From: an uncultured Clostridia bacterium
GTDB lineage: Bacteria; Bacillota; Clostridia; Lachnospirales; Lachnospiraceae
Assembly (NCBI GenBank): GCA_937896665.1
Contig: CALBNS010000100.1
Span: 1 to 64,000 of the forward strand
DNA length: 64,000 nt
Direction of reading: 5' to 3'
The notes beneath the pieces were generated by a model. The model saw only the letters and a list, made by a program, of their open reading frames with translations. It was not told the origin of the DNA and did not search any database. Below are positions 35,457-43,475 of the stretch, in pieces. Position numbers and translations under genes: made by a program. The first letter of the stretch is position 1, and every line of letters begins with the position of its first letter.

Positions 35457-35679
35457 CTCGGTGTATAACTCGTTTTTACCGCATTTTTTCCCTTCTCTTA
35501 TGTGGAAAACTATGTTTATAATTTTTTACAAATTTTTTCAAAATATTTAAATTTTGTGCATTTTGTACATGCTCTGAAACCCATATTATAGGAAAAGGGA
35601 ATCCTCTGAGTCAAAAGTTTTTATTGGATAAACACGCACCGAAAGTGAAATTTGTCCACGAACCACAAGATCAAGAAAA

Positions 35680-35707
35680 CCCTTGAAAATCCTACGATTT
35701 CCAAGGG
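35680..35707 (-). terminator. Terminator after the NlpC/P60 gene
   Basis: CCCTTGAAAATC / GATTTCCAAGGG hairpin followed on the minus strand by TTTTC, about 60 bases past the stop. Confidence 0.65.
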
Positions 35708-35765
35708 GTCAGCACCGTACTCACCATACAGCATGATTTGAATATTTTTTTGAATATTTTTTTGA

Positions 35766-36608
35766 CTAATTAATAACTCTTCTAATTGTAATAATACTTT
35801 TATATCTTGCTGATGACATCCCAATTCCATGTGCACTGTCAATCGCATTTACAATCTGACCGTTTCCGGCATAAATTCCAACATGTCCTGAATAACATAC
35901 GATGTCACCCGGCTGAATATCGCTATAACTTACTTCTGTACCAACGCTTCTCATGGCATATGAAGTACGTGGAAGGCTTATCCCAAAGTTGGCATATACT
36001 GATTTTACAAATCCAGAACAATCTGCACCTCTTGTTAAGCTTGTGCCTCCCCACACATATGGGTTACCGATAAATTGTTCTGCAAAATCTACAACTTCCT
36101 GTCTCTCCTGTGCTTTCACAGCCTCTTTTGTTATTGCATATGAAAAAACGGCACGAACACTTTCTTCATCCAGAGAGTTAATATCTGTTCCAGGATATTT
36201 TTCCTCAAAAATTGATTGTGCTTTCATAGAAGCAATCTTACCTACAAGTAAATTCTCTGACTCCACATATCCGATCACATCACCAGATTCAATTTTTGTC
36301 CATTCGTCACCAGGCTCAACCACATTAGCCGCATCCCCACAGTACAATTTCCCAACCCATGTACTATCCTCAGATGCTTCTTCTCTTACATATACATAAT
36401 CTGTATCATCTTCTAATTGTAAAAATGCCATTTCAAGGAATGAATCTTTTGTATTTTCTTCTATAAGTTTTCCAATTCTTACGACTTTCTCTGCGAGACT
36501 AGTGTTAGTGAAAGATGCTTCTACAGTTAATACCTGGTTACCGCCCAACAACACTGCACCTGCCATCATCAGTAATGCGGCTCTTTTTCTTATGAGTTTA
36601 AGATTCAT
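35766..36608 (-). CDS. Secreted NlpC/P60 endopeptidase with SH3-like domain
   Basis: 280 residues: a signal peptide (AALLMMAGAVLLGGNQVLTVEA), an SH3-like region (about 70-125; VYVREEASEDSTWVGKLYCGD), and a C-terminal NlpC/P60 domain with the catalytic Cys in GADCSGFVKSV, the His in YSGHVGIYAG and a third polar residue after it (VNAID). It would cut D-Glu-mDAP type bonds in peptidoglycan stem peptides. CGGAGGGAG precedes the ATG. Confidence 0.92.
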   Translation of the reverse strand: MNLKLIRKRAALLMMAGAVLLGGNQVLTVEASFTNTSLAEKVVRIGKLIEENTKDSFLEMAFLQLEDDTDYVYVREEASEDSTWVGKLYCGDAANVVEPGDEWTKIESGDVIGYVESENLLVGKIASMKAQSIFEEKYPGTDINSLDEESVRAVFSYAITKEAVKAQERQEVVDFAEQFIGNPYVWGGTSLTRGADCSGFVKSVYANFGISLPRTSYAMRSVGTEVSYSDIQPGDIVCYSGHVGIYAGNGQIVNAIDSAHGIGMSSARYKSIITIRRVIN

Positions 36609-36785
36609 AACTCCCTCCGATTTATTTTCATTTGTTACAATTTTGTTACATTTGTTACAATGCTCATTATATCAGTAGTTTTTTCTTATGTCAACGGCTT
36701 TTTTCGTCATTTTGACGGAGTTTATTGGTGGATATTTAAAACATTTTGTTACAAATATTAATTTTTTTGTATTATCGTATTTTTA

Positions 36786-36836
36786 TTGACATAATAAATA
36801 TTTTGTCTTAATATAATTATAGTAATGATTATTATT
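36786..36836 (+). promoter_or_regulatory. Promoter and AT-rich palindromic region of the PerR/Fur-type gene
   Basis: TTGACA (36786-36791), 17-base spacer, TAATAT (36809-36814), then ATTATAGTAATGATTATTAT, which approximates a Per/Fur box and overlaps the expected start point. Self-repression is inferred. Confidence 0.45.
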
Positions 36837-36859
36837 ATTCTATGGAAGGAGGTAAATAT

Positions 36860-37249
36860 TTGGCAGCATTAAAATATAGCAGACAGCGTGCATGCATTAA
36901 GGAGTATCTTGACAGTACTTTGGAACATCCAACTGCTGATATTGTATATATGAATGTAAAGCAGCGATTTCCTAATATTAGTTTAGGAACTGTCTATCGC
37001 AATCTAAATCTGCTGGCCGAAATTGGAGCAGCCCAGAAAATTTCTACCCCTGCCGGCGGCGACCGTTTTGACGGAAATGTACAGCCTCATTATCATTTTT
37101 GCTGTACCTCATGCGGAAGCGTTTCAGATATGGAGATAGAACCGATGAACCAGATTATCGAATCCGCCTCGAGAAATTTTGAGGGCAGAATCGAAGGGCA
37201 CACAATGATGTTCTATGGCACTTGTAAAGAATGTATGAAAAAAAAATAA
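36860..37249 (+). CDS. PerR/Fur family metal-dependent repressor
   Basis: 129 residues: winged helix (YSRQRACIKEYL, NISLGTVYRNLNLLAEIG), the metal region HYHFCCTSCG and a second zinc pair CKECMKKK. Length and position beside rubrerythrin favour PerR (peroxide sensing) over Fur. AGGAGG fits the TTG at 36860 at the right distance; an ATG at 36842 lies inside the binding site itself. It probably represses rubrerythrin just downstream. Confidence 0.85.
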   Translation: MAALKYSRQRACIKEYLDSTLEHPTADIVYMNVKQRFPNISLGTVYRNLNLLAEIGAAQKISTPAGGDRFDGNVQPHYHFCCTSCGSVSDMEIEPMNQIIESASRNFEGRIEGHTMMFYGTCKECMKKK

Positions 37250-37264
37250 AATAGCAAAATAGTA

Positions 37265-37293
37265 TTGACAGAAGAAACATGATGTGATAAATT
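37265..37293 (+). promoter_or_regulatory. Promoter of rubrerythrin
   Basis: TTGACA (37265-37270), 17-base spacer, TAAATT (37288-37293). Confidence 0.65.
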
Positions 37294-37318
37294 AATATCA
37301 GTAACAATTACTAATATT
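37294..37318. promoter_or_regulatory. Palindromic operator at the rubrerythrin start point
   Basis: AATATCAGTAA (37294-37304) and TTACTAATATT (37308-37318) are near-perfect inverted copies with a three-base centre, lying directly after the -10. A bound repressor would block initiation. PerR from the preceding gene is the likely ligand, by position. Confidence 0.55.
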
Positions 37319-37350
37319 GATTTTAAAAAATTATAAAGGAGAATAAAATT

Positions 37351-37893
37351 ATGAAAAAATTTGTATGTACAGTATGTGGTTATGTTCACGAAGGAGATTC
37401 AGCACCGGAAAAATGTCCAGTATGTGGTGTTCCAGCATCTAAATTCAAAGAGCAAGCAGGCGAAAGAGAATGGGCTGCTGAACACGTAGTAGGTGTTGCA
37501 AAAGGTGTCAGCGAAGATATCATCGCTGATCTTAGAGCAAACTTTGAAGGTGAATGTTCAGAAGTTGGTATGTACCTTGCAATGGCTAGAGTTGCTCACA
37601 GAGAAGGATATCCGGAAATCGGTTTATATTGGGAAAAAGCTGCTTGGGAAGAAGCAGAACATGCTGCAAAATTCGCTGAATTATTAGGTGAAGTTGTAAC
37701 TGACAGCACAAAGAAAAACCTTGAAATGAGAGTTGATGCTGAAAATGGTGCAACAGCTGGTAAATTTGACCTTGCAAAACGTGCAAAAGCTGCTAACCTT
37801 GATGCTATTCATGACACAGTTCACGAAATGGCTCGTGACGAGGCTAGACACGGCAAGGCATTCGAAGGTCTGTTAAAGAGATACTTTGGCTAA
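37351..37893 (+). CDS. rbr: Rubrerythrin (N-terminal rubredoxin type, NADH peroxidase component)
   Basis: 180 residues. The rubredoxin iron centre comes first (CTVCGYVHEG, CPVCGVPAS), then the four-helix diiron domain (FEGECSEVGMY, WEEAEHAAKF, MARDEARHGKAF). This reversed order defines the 'reverse rubrerythrins', which reduce hydrogen peroxide and oxygen in Clostridia. GGAGAATAAAATT precedes the ATG. Own promoter, operator and terminator. Confidence 0.95.
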   Translation: MKKFVCTVCGYVHEGDSAPEKCPVCGVPASKFKEQAGEREWAAEHVVGVAKGVSEDIIADLRANFEGECSEVGMYLAMARVAHREGYPEIGLYWEKAAWEEAEHAAKFAELLGEVVTDSTKKNLEMRVDAENGATAGKFDLAKRAKAANLDAIHDTVHEMARDEARHGKAFEGLLKRYFG

Positions 37894-37903
37894 GATACAA
37901 GCC

Positions 37904-37967
37904 ATGCAAAAATGTGATGATAACGCTCCGCGAGTTTACTCGCAGGGGCGTTTATTATTGCATTTTT
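37904..37967 (+). terminator. Terminator after rubrerythrin
   Basis: A long imperfect hairpin (AATGTGATGATAACGC ... GCGTTTATTATTGCATT) capped by GCGAG/CTCGC and followed by TTTTTAT. Confidence 0.75.
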
Positions 37968-38116
37968 ATAGGGCGAATGCCCGACAGCGAGAAGTAGCAT
38001 AGCGGATTCGAGCTGGCAGCATGGCGTAGCTGCCTCTTCTGGAATGGCATTAAGATTCAAATAACCATTCTCTGCCAATTTACACTGATTGCAAAAGAAA
38101 TTATTTTCAAAATCTA
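37968..38116 (+). other. GC-rich structured non-coding stretch
   Basis: Between the rbr terminator and the next promoter lies a segment richer in GC than its surroundings, with hairpins GGGCGAATGCCC (37971-37982) and GGCAGC/GCTGCC (38015-38033). No ribosome binding site or plausible frame. Nature unknown; could be a small RNA or repeat. Confidence 0.35.
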
Positions 38117-38145
38117 TTGACAGCCAAAGGGGAAAGTGCTATTTT
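38117..38145 (+). promoter_or_regulatory. Promoter of the riboswitch-hflK transcript
   Basis: TTGACA (38117-38122), 17-base spacer, TATTTT (38140-38145); transcription would start near 38152, just before the riboswitch. Confidence 0.6.
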
Positions 38146-38155
38146 TATTTTGACA

Positions 38156-38254
38156 AATAAAAGGGAGTAGCTGAACGTCCAATACGGATGGGTTTGCGAC
38201 CGTCACTCGATACCGAGAGGTATCCGTAACAAATGAGATAGCAAGACTTTTATT
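38156..38254 (+). ncRNA. yybP-ykoY (Mn2+) riboswitch aptamer, candidate
   Basis: The 5' side has the family's GGGAGTAGC near the start (38163-38171) and the 3' side AGCAAGACTTT (38240-38250), with ACCGTCACTCG and a GATACC/GGTATC hairpin between. P1 can form from AATAAAAG (38156-38163) and CTTTTATT (38247-38254). That 3' strand also forms part of the left arm of the terminator, so the two folds exclude each other and Mn2+ binding should permit transcription. Confidence 0.72.
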
Positions 38255-38286
38255 GTGGCAGATGTCATAATAGAAGTCTTTTTTAT
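38243..38286 (+). terminator. Riboswitch expression-platform terminator
   Basis: AAGACTTTTATTGTG (38243-38257) pairs with CATAATAGAAGTCTT (38266-38280), 15 pairs with two wobbles, followed by a run of T. It overlaps the riboswitch P1 3' strand. Confidence 0.8.
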
Positions 38287-38402
38287 TAGACAAATATGCG
38301 AAATGACAACTGTCGCAAATATATGTAAAAAGAGAGGTGAGAACCAAAAGTATTTTAGTATGAAACAGGTAGTTGTTATTTAAAAGAGAAAGGATAAGAA
38401 GA

Positions 38403-39413
38403 ATGAACGAAAAAGAAAAACAAAAGGAAACACAAGAAGAGAAAATCGTACAAGATATCGTACAAACAGAACCTAATGTACCTAAAAATGGGAATCTTAG
38501 TAAAGTTAAGAAAGTGATTTTTGGCATGATTATCGGTATATTTGTCATAATCACAGCTTTACAGACGACGTATACACTGCAAGAAGATGAATATGCAGTA
38601 ATTAGGACATTTGGGTCAGTGCAAGTAGTAGAGACACCCGGATTTAAATTTAAAATTCCATATATCCAAAGGGTACATAAAGTAAGTAAGGCATCAAAAC
38701 AGTTTTCTGTAGGTTATGATTTGGAAACTGACCAATCAATCGATAAAGAATCTTTTATGATTACAAGTGATTATAACTTTGTAAATGTAGATTTTTATTT
38801 TGAATACCAGATTATAGATCCGGTAAAATATTTTTACGCATCAGAAGAACCGGAATTAATCGTTAAAAATCTAGCGCAAAGCTATATCCGTGACACTGTA
38901 GGAAGTCATGCAGTTGATGAAGTTCTGACAACCGGAAAGTATGAAATACAATCTGAAATCAAAGTGAAATTGCAGGAAAGACTCGAGGCAGAAGACATCG
39001 GCATCCAGATTACCAATGCAGTTATTCAGGATGCAGAAGTACCGACTACAGAAGTGGCACAGGCATTTAAAAATGTAGAAGATGCAAAACAGGGCATGGA
39101 AACAGCAATTAATAATGCAAATGCCGATGCAAACACAAAAATTCCCGCTGCAAATGCACAGGCGGATAAGATTATAAAAGATGCCCAGGCAAAGAAAGAG
39201 GCACTAATCGCAGAAGCCGAAGGACAGACGGCACGTTTTAATTCTTTGTACGAAGAATATGCAAAATTCCCATTAGTCACTAAAGAACGAATGTTTTACG
39301 AGACAATGGAAGAAGTATTGCCGAATATGAAAATTTATATTACTGACGGTTCTACACAGAGCCTGCTTCCACTACAGCCTTTTAACACATTAAATACCGA
39401 CAAGGAGGAGTAA
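38403..39413 (+). CDS. SPFH/prohibitin protein, HflK-like
   Basis: 336 residues: a charged N-terminal tail, one membrane segment (VIFGMIIGIFVIITALQTTYT), the SPFH domain (EYAVIRTFGSVQVVETPGFKFKIPYIQ, then INNA-rich helix with ANAQADKIIKDAQAKKEALI coiled coil). With the next gene it resembles the HflK-HflC pair that surrounds the FtsH protease. The ATG at 38403 follows AAAGGATAAGAAG; an in-frame start ten codons upstream is less likely. Downstream of the Mn2+ riboswitch and its terminator. Confidence 0.85.
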   Translation: MNEKEKQKETQEEKIVQDIVQTEPNVPKNGNLSKVKKVIFGMIIGIFVIITALQTTYTLQEDEYAVIRTFGSVQVVETPGFKFKIPYIQRVHKVSKASKQFSVGYDLETDQSIDKESFMITSDYNFVNVDFYFEYQIIDPVKYFYASEEPELIVKNLAQSYIRDTVGSHAVDEVLTTGKYEIQSEIKVKLQERLEAEDIGIQITNAVIQDAEVPTTEVAQAFKNVEDAKQGMETAINNANADANTKIPAANAQADKIIKDAQAKKEALIAEAEGQTARFNSLYEEYAKFPLVTKERMFYETMEEVLPNMKIYITDGSTQSLLPLQPFNTLNTDKEE

Positions 39414-39415
39414 TC

Positions 39416-40285
39416 ATGAAAAAGAAAGCAATTATCATACCATGTGCCATTATTGCATTTGTTTTATTAATGTCAGCTATGGTTGTGACAAAACCAGGTG
39501 AGTATCGTGTCATTAAACAATTTGGTAAAATCGTACGGGTAGAAGAAAATAATGGTTCTTCATATGGATTGAGCTGGAAACTGCCGTTTATCCAATCAGA
39601 AATAGCGATCAGCTCCAAAGTAATCTTAAGTGATTTACCAGCGAGCGATGTTATGACTTCTGATAAAAAATCCATGATTTCAGACTGTTTTGTGTTATGG
39701 AGAATTGAAGACCCTGTAAAATTTATTCAGAAACTGAGCGGTTCACAGCAAAATGCGGAGTCCCGTATTAGTTCTAATGTATATAATGCTTTGAAAAACG
39801 TAATCAGCAGCCTGACGCAGGAAGAAGTTATTTCTGGAAGAGATGGTGAGCTTGCAGAATTATTGACAGAAAAGCTTGGAACAAATCTTGAGTCATACGG
39901 TGTCAAGGTCGAGAAAATTGAAACGAAAATGTTAGACTTACCGGATGAGAATAAAGAGGCAGTCTATAACCGTATGATTTCGGAAAGAAATAATATTGCA
40001 GCATCTTATACTGCCCAAGGTGAGCAACAGGCTCAGGAAATCAAAAATGATACAAATGAACAGGTAACGGTTCTTTTAGCACAGGCACAAAAACAGGCAG
40101 ACACAATTGTTGCTGAAGGTGAAGCAGAATATATGAAAATTTTAAGTGAAGCTTATAATGACAAAAGTAAAGCAGACTTCTATAGTTTCGTAAGACAGCT
40201 TGATGCAGTAAAAGCTTCGCTGAAGAATGGAGAAAATACAATCGTATTAGATAAAGATTCTCCAATTGCAGAATTATTCTATTAA
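39416..40285 (+). CDS. SPFH/prohibitin protein, HflC-like
   Basis: 289 residues: N-terminal membrane segment (AIIIPCAIIAFVLLMSAMVVT), SPFH domain (PGEYRVIKQFGKIVRV, SDCFVLWRIEDPVKFIQ) and a C-terminal coiled coil (IAASYTAQGEQQAQEIKND). GGAGGAGTAATC precedes the ATG two bases after the hflK-like stop, so the pair is translated together. They probably form a large ring at the cytoplasmic membrane that modulates FtsH; control by manganese is inferred from the leader. Confidence 0.87.
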   Translation: MKKKAIIIPCAIIAFVLLMSAMVVTKPGEYRVIKQFGKIVRVEENNGSSYGLSWKLPFIQSEIAISSKVILSDLPASDVMTSDKKSMISDCFVLWRIEDPVKFIQKLSGSQQNAESRISSNVYNALKNVISSLTQEEVISGRDGELAELLTEKLGTNLESYGVKVEKIETKMLDLPDENKEAVYNRMISERNNIAASYTAQGEQQAQEIKNDTNEQVTVLLAQAQKQADTIVAEGEAEYMKILSEAYNDKSKADFYSFVRQLDAVKASLKNGENTIVLDKDSPIAELFY

Positions 40286-40299
40286 AAATACCCCATAAA

Positions 40300-40348
40300 A
40301 AAGCCCCGTTTATACAACAAACTTTCTAGTCGTATAAACGGGGGCTTT
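40300..40348. terminator. Bidirectional terminator between hflC and the helicase
   Basis: AAAGCCCCGTTTATAC pairs with GTATAAACGGGGGCTTT, a 16-bp GC-rich stem serving both convergent genes. Confidence 0.9.
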
Positions 40349-40353
40349 ACTTT

Positions 40354-41943
40354 TTATTTCCGGTTTGCAGGCTCAATTGCAATGGATTTGCCTTTGATTT
40401 TTACATTTTGCATAGCATGAAGCACTTCTTTTGCGTATTCACGAGGTACTTCCACAAACGTATACTTGTCAAACATATCAATGGTTCCGATGAGTTTGCC
40501 CGGCATACCGGTCTCACCAGCCAGCGCTCCCAAGATATCACCCGGTTTTGCTTTCTGCTTCTTGCCTATATTAATAAACAGACGTACCATGCCCGGTTCT
40601 TCAGCTCCGGTATCGCCGAAATCAATTTCCTCAGCCGTTTCATCACTAGAAAGCATTCCCGTATGCATTTTCAAAAATGCTGCTGCAATGTCCATCGCTG
40701 TATAATCGGAGCCATTCAGTTTACTTTCAATTGCATTAATCATGGTTGTTAAATCTTCACTATCAATCACATGATCGACTTCATCGAGGATTTTTTCCAT
40801 TTTGGTATTGGCAACGTCATCTAATGACGGAACCTTCTGTGCATAGATTTTTGTCTTACAATATCTCTGAATTTCTTTTAATTTGTACACTTCCTTGCCT
40901 GATACAAACGAGAAAGCACGTCCCACTCTTCCGGCACGGCCTGTTCTGCCGATACGGTGTACATAATACTCATCATCCTGTGGCAAATCATAATTGAAAA
41001 CTGCCTCAACATCATCCACATCTATTCCACGTGCTGCCACATCAGTTGCTACCAGAATGTCTGTCTTTCCACTTCTAAAACCATCCATTACCCGGTCACG
41101 CTGTACCTGTTTCATATCGCCGTGAAGCCCTGCTGCGAAGTACCCTCTTCCAAGAAGTGATGTTACAAGTAAATCTACTTGTTTCTTCGTATTACAGAAG
41201 ATAACAGACAGCTTCGGTGAATAGATATCCAGCAAACGAGAAAGCACTTCTTCTTTATTCTTCGGTTTTACCTCATAATAAAACTGCTCAATGTTAGAAA
41301 CAGTCAGTTCTTTTTTTACAACCTTGATTACTTCGGCATCTTTTTGGAATTTTCTTGTAATATCAAGAATTGGCCTCGGCATTGTCGCTGAGAAAAGAAC
41401 CGTCTGGTGTTCCTGTGGAATGCCATTAAGAATTGTTTCAATATCTTCACGAAATCCCATATTCAGCATTTCATCTGCTTCATCGAGAATAACCGTGTTC
41501 ACATCTGTCAGCTTAATCGTCTTTCTTCTCATATGGTCCATCACACGTCCTGGTGTTCCAATAACCAATTGTGCACCACTTTTCAATGAACGAATCTGCT
41601 TTACAATATCCTGTCCGCCATAAATCGGCACTACTTTGATACTGTGCATGTATCTCGCCAGATTACGGATTTCATCTGCAACCTGTATTGCCAATTCCCT
41701 TGTCGGACAAAGTACGATTCCTTGTATCTTTTTATTTCTCGGATTGAGCTTTTCCAGCATCGGAATCCCAAATGCCGCTGTTTTTCCTGTACCCGTCTGT
41801 GCCTGCCCAATCAAATCCCTGCCACTCATCATAACTGGAATTGCCTTTCTCTGGATTGGAGATGGTTCTTCAAATCCCATATATTCTATCGCTTTTTGAA
41901 TCTCCGAACATAATCCCAGCTCATCAAATCTTGTTATTTCCAT
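40354..41943 (-). CDS. DEAD-box RNA helicase with C-terminal RNA-binding domain (DeaD/DbpA type)
   Basis: 529 residues: Q motif region (MGFEEPSPIQRKAIP), motif I AQTGTGKT, II DEAD, III SAT, IV-VI with HRIGRTGRAG, then a linker and a DbpA-like RNA-binding domain (VRLFINIGKKQKAKPGDILGALAGETG). Such enzymes act in ribosome assembly and cold adaptation. GAAGGGAAC lies 12-13 bases before the ATG, a long spacing. Confidence 0.93.
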   Translation of the reverse strand: MEITRFDELGLCSEIQKAIEYMGFEEPSPIQRKAIPVMMSGRDLIGQAQTGTGKTAAFGIPMLEKLNPRNKKIQGIVLCPTRELAIQVADEIRNLARYMHSIKVVPIYGGQDIVKQIRSLKSGAQLVIGTPGRVMDHMRRKTIKLTDVNTVILDEADEMLNMGFREDIETILNGIPQEHQTVLFSATMPRPILDITRKFQKDAEVIKVVKKELTVSNIEQFYYEVKPKNKEEVLSRLLDIYSPKLSVIFCNTKKQVDLLVTSLLGRGYFAAGLHGDMKQVQRDRVMDGFRSGKTDILVATDVAARGIDVDDVEAVFNYDLPQDDEYYVHRIGRTGRAGRVGRAFSFVSGKEVYKLKEIQRYCKTKIYAQKVPSLDDVANTKMEKILDEVDHVIDSEDLTTMINAIESKLNGSDYTAMDIAAAFLKMHTGMLSSDETAEEIDFGDTGAEEPGMVRLFINIGKKQKAKPGDILGALAGETGMPGKLIGTIDMFDKYTFVEVPREYAKEVLHAMQNVKIKGKSIAIEPANRK

Positions 41944-42159
41944 ATTATAAATTGTTCCCTTCTATTTTGTCATATTGCATATTTGTTTTTCCAAACTATT
42001 ATATCGAACGCAACGACTGCTATCATAACAAAGTTAAAAGTTTTTGTCAAATTCCTCTTGCATTTTCAGAATATAAGTTGTAGTATATACATACTCTATA
42101 TGTAGTATTAATTACCACTTGATATCGTTCTGAAATTATTTATGTTTGGAGGTACAATT

Positions 42160-42813
42160 ATGAATAAAAAACATTTAAAAGATCCCGGAAGCGCAATTAC
42201 ACATTTTATCGGCATGTTAATGGCAATTTTTGCCGGAATTCCGCTGCTATTAAAAGCGGCTCAGGAACCTGCCCGGATTTATCTCGTATCACTGTCCATC
42301 TACTTAGTCAGCATGATTTTATTATATGCCGCAAGTACAACTTATCATTCATTGGATATCTCAGAGAAGGTAAATCGTTGTCTGAAAAAATTTGACCATA
42401 TGATGATTTCTGTATTGATTGCAGGCACATATACCCCAATCTGTCTCCTAGCCATCAAAGGGACACTTGGAATTACACTCCTTGCAATCGTATGGAGTTT
42501 TGCAATTGTCGGTATCATCATTAAAGCCTTTTGGGTAACTTGTCCAAAATGGTTTTCATCTGTGTTATATATCGGCATGGGCTGGACCTGTGTGCTTGCT
42601 TTTACCCGCCTGTTGAATGCACTTCCACGTGCGGCATTTGGCTGGCTTCTGGCAGGCGGCATTATCTATACAATTGGCGGAGTCATCTATGCATTGAAAC
42701 TGCCAATTTTCAATAGCCGACATAAAAATTTCGGCTCACATGAAATTTTCCACCTGTTTGTCATGGGTGGAAGCGTGTGTCACTTTATTGTGATGTATAT
42801 GTTTATCCTATAG
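42160..42813 (+). CDS. Hemolysin III family (PAQR) membrane protein
   Basis: 217 residues with seven membrane segments and the family residues: DPGSAITHFIG, ASTTYHSL, FDHMMISVLIAGTYTPICL, and the C-terminal GSHEIFHLFVMGGSVCHF with the metal-binding His residues. Related to TrhA, which affects membrane energetics; haemolytic activity is not established for most members. GGAGGT precedes the ATG at 42160. Confidence 0.92.
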   Translation: MNKKHLKDPGSAITHFIGMLMAIFAGIPLLLKAAQEPARIYLVSLSIYLVSMILLYAASTTYHSLDISEKVNRCLKKFDHMMISVLIAGTYTPICLLAIKGTLGITLLAIVWSFAIVGIIIKAFWVTCPKWFSSVLYIGMGWTCVLAFTRLLNALPRAAFGWLLAGGIIYTIGGVIYALKLPIFNSRHKNFGSHEIFHLFVMGGSVCHFIVMYMFIL

Positions 42814-42823
42814 AAATTATGCG

Positions 42824-42856
42824 AGGCGGCATAGCCAAGCACTTATGCCACCTCGT
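42824..42856. terminator. Terminator between the PAQR and GIY-YIG genes
   Basis: GCGAGG(C)GGCATA pairs with TATGCC(A)CCTCG, followed by AT-rich sequence; it lies between convergent genes. Confidence 0.7.
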
Positions 42857-42897
42857 AAAATAATTATTATTCTTTCTATACTTTTCTTGCTCTTTAC

Positions 42898-43161
42898 TCA
42901 GTCTTTTAGACCGATTTCATTTCTTAAATTTATAATATCCTGCTTTTCCTTACGACTCATATGCTTAATCTCATACTCTCGTCGCATAGCTTCTTCCTTC
43001 GTGTCAAACTCCTCATGATATACCAATACCACCGGTCTTCTTGACTTTGTATATTTTGCTCCTTTTCCATCATTGTGGTCTTTTACACGTTTTTCCAGAT
43101 TATTTGTCCAGCCTGTGTACAGAGAACCGTCTTTGCATTCCAAAATATATGTATAATTCAT
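42898..43161 (-). CDS. GIY-YIG nuclease family protein (UPF0213)
   Basis: 87 residues. The GIY-YIG core is present as TYILECKDGSLYTGWTNNLEKRV, with KYTKSRRPVVLVYHEEF (catalytic Arg region) and EAMRREYEIKHMSRKEK (catalytic Glu). Stand-alone domains like YhbQ have unknown function. AAGGAG sits before the ATG at 43161. A longer in-frame start lacks a ribosome binding site. Confidence 0.9.
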   Translation of the reverse strand: MNYTYILECKDGSLYTGWTNNLEKRVKDHNDGKGAKYTKSRRPVVLVYHEEFDTKEEAMRREYEIKHMSRKEKQDIINLRNEIGLKD

Positions 43162-43245
43162 AATTTCTCCTTCTGGGGATGTGATTTCTTTTCCATAACA
43201 TATTATCATTGTTCTTTGAAACTCAGTAGTACCATCGAGCAATAT

Positions 43246-43385
43246 TCAGGTATTTTGGGCATATGTCTACTTTTTTTCCTGTCTATGCCCAAATCCCCTA
43301 AAGAAAGCATGAAATATTACAAAAAGCAGGAAAATTGGGCGTCAGAAAGCAACTTTTTTCATGTATGCCCAAAATTCCAATCAGA
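43246..43385. repeat. Two imperfect hairpin repeats around TTGGGCATA ... TATGCCCAA
   Basis: Unit 1 (43251-43297) and unit 2 (43328-43381) each carry TTGGGC..., a T-tract (CTACTTTTTTTCC; CAACTTTTTTCATG) and a closing TATGCCCAAA. Each can fold into a stem of about 8-10 bp. This is most of the 313-base gap between the GIY-YIG and spoIIQ genes. It looks like a repeated intergenic element. Confidence 0.5.
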
Positions 43386-43475
43386 AGCCCCACGGTTTTC
43401 AATGAAAGCTCCCAAACTTCCAGTTACCACTCTGAAAACCATCATTTTTTAAAAATTTCATCACCTGCTATAACT

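Larger units (their letters stand above)
35191..35765. other. 575-base non-coding region with DnaA boxes
   Basis: AT-rich sequence between DUF1858 and the NlpC gene. It holds DnaA-box cluster 2 (35413-35456), an AT-rich block (35510-35570), the NlpC terminator (35680-35707) and two direct copies of TGAATATTTTTTT at 35738-35762. No gene is supported. Confidence 0.6.

Noticed and set aside
33589..35765. Chromosomal origin of replication
   Set aside because: DnaA boxes and AT-rich DNA are present, but dnaA, dnaN and the usual origin genes are absent and the main gene direction does not switch here. Skew over the whole genome would be needed.
35621..35848. 75-codon minus-strand frame after the NlpC gene
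   Set aside because: It crosses the NlpC terminator, has no ribosome binding site and overlaps the NlpC coding region in another frame.
38114..38554. 146-codon minus-strand frame across the riboswitch
   Set aside because: Antisense to the riboswitch leader and the start of hflK; Phe/Ser-rich composition typical of a shadow frame.
43075..43452. 125-codon plus-strand frame over the repeat region
   Set aside because: Its first part is antisense to the GIY-YIG gene, the rest follows the hairpin repeats, and no start signal is seen.
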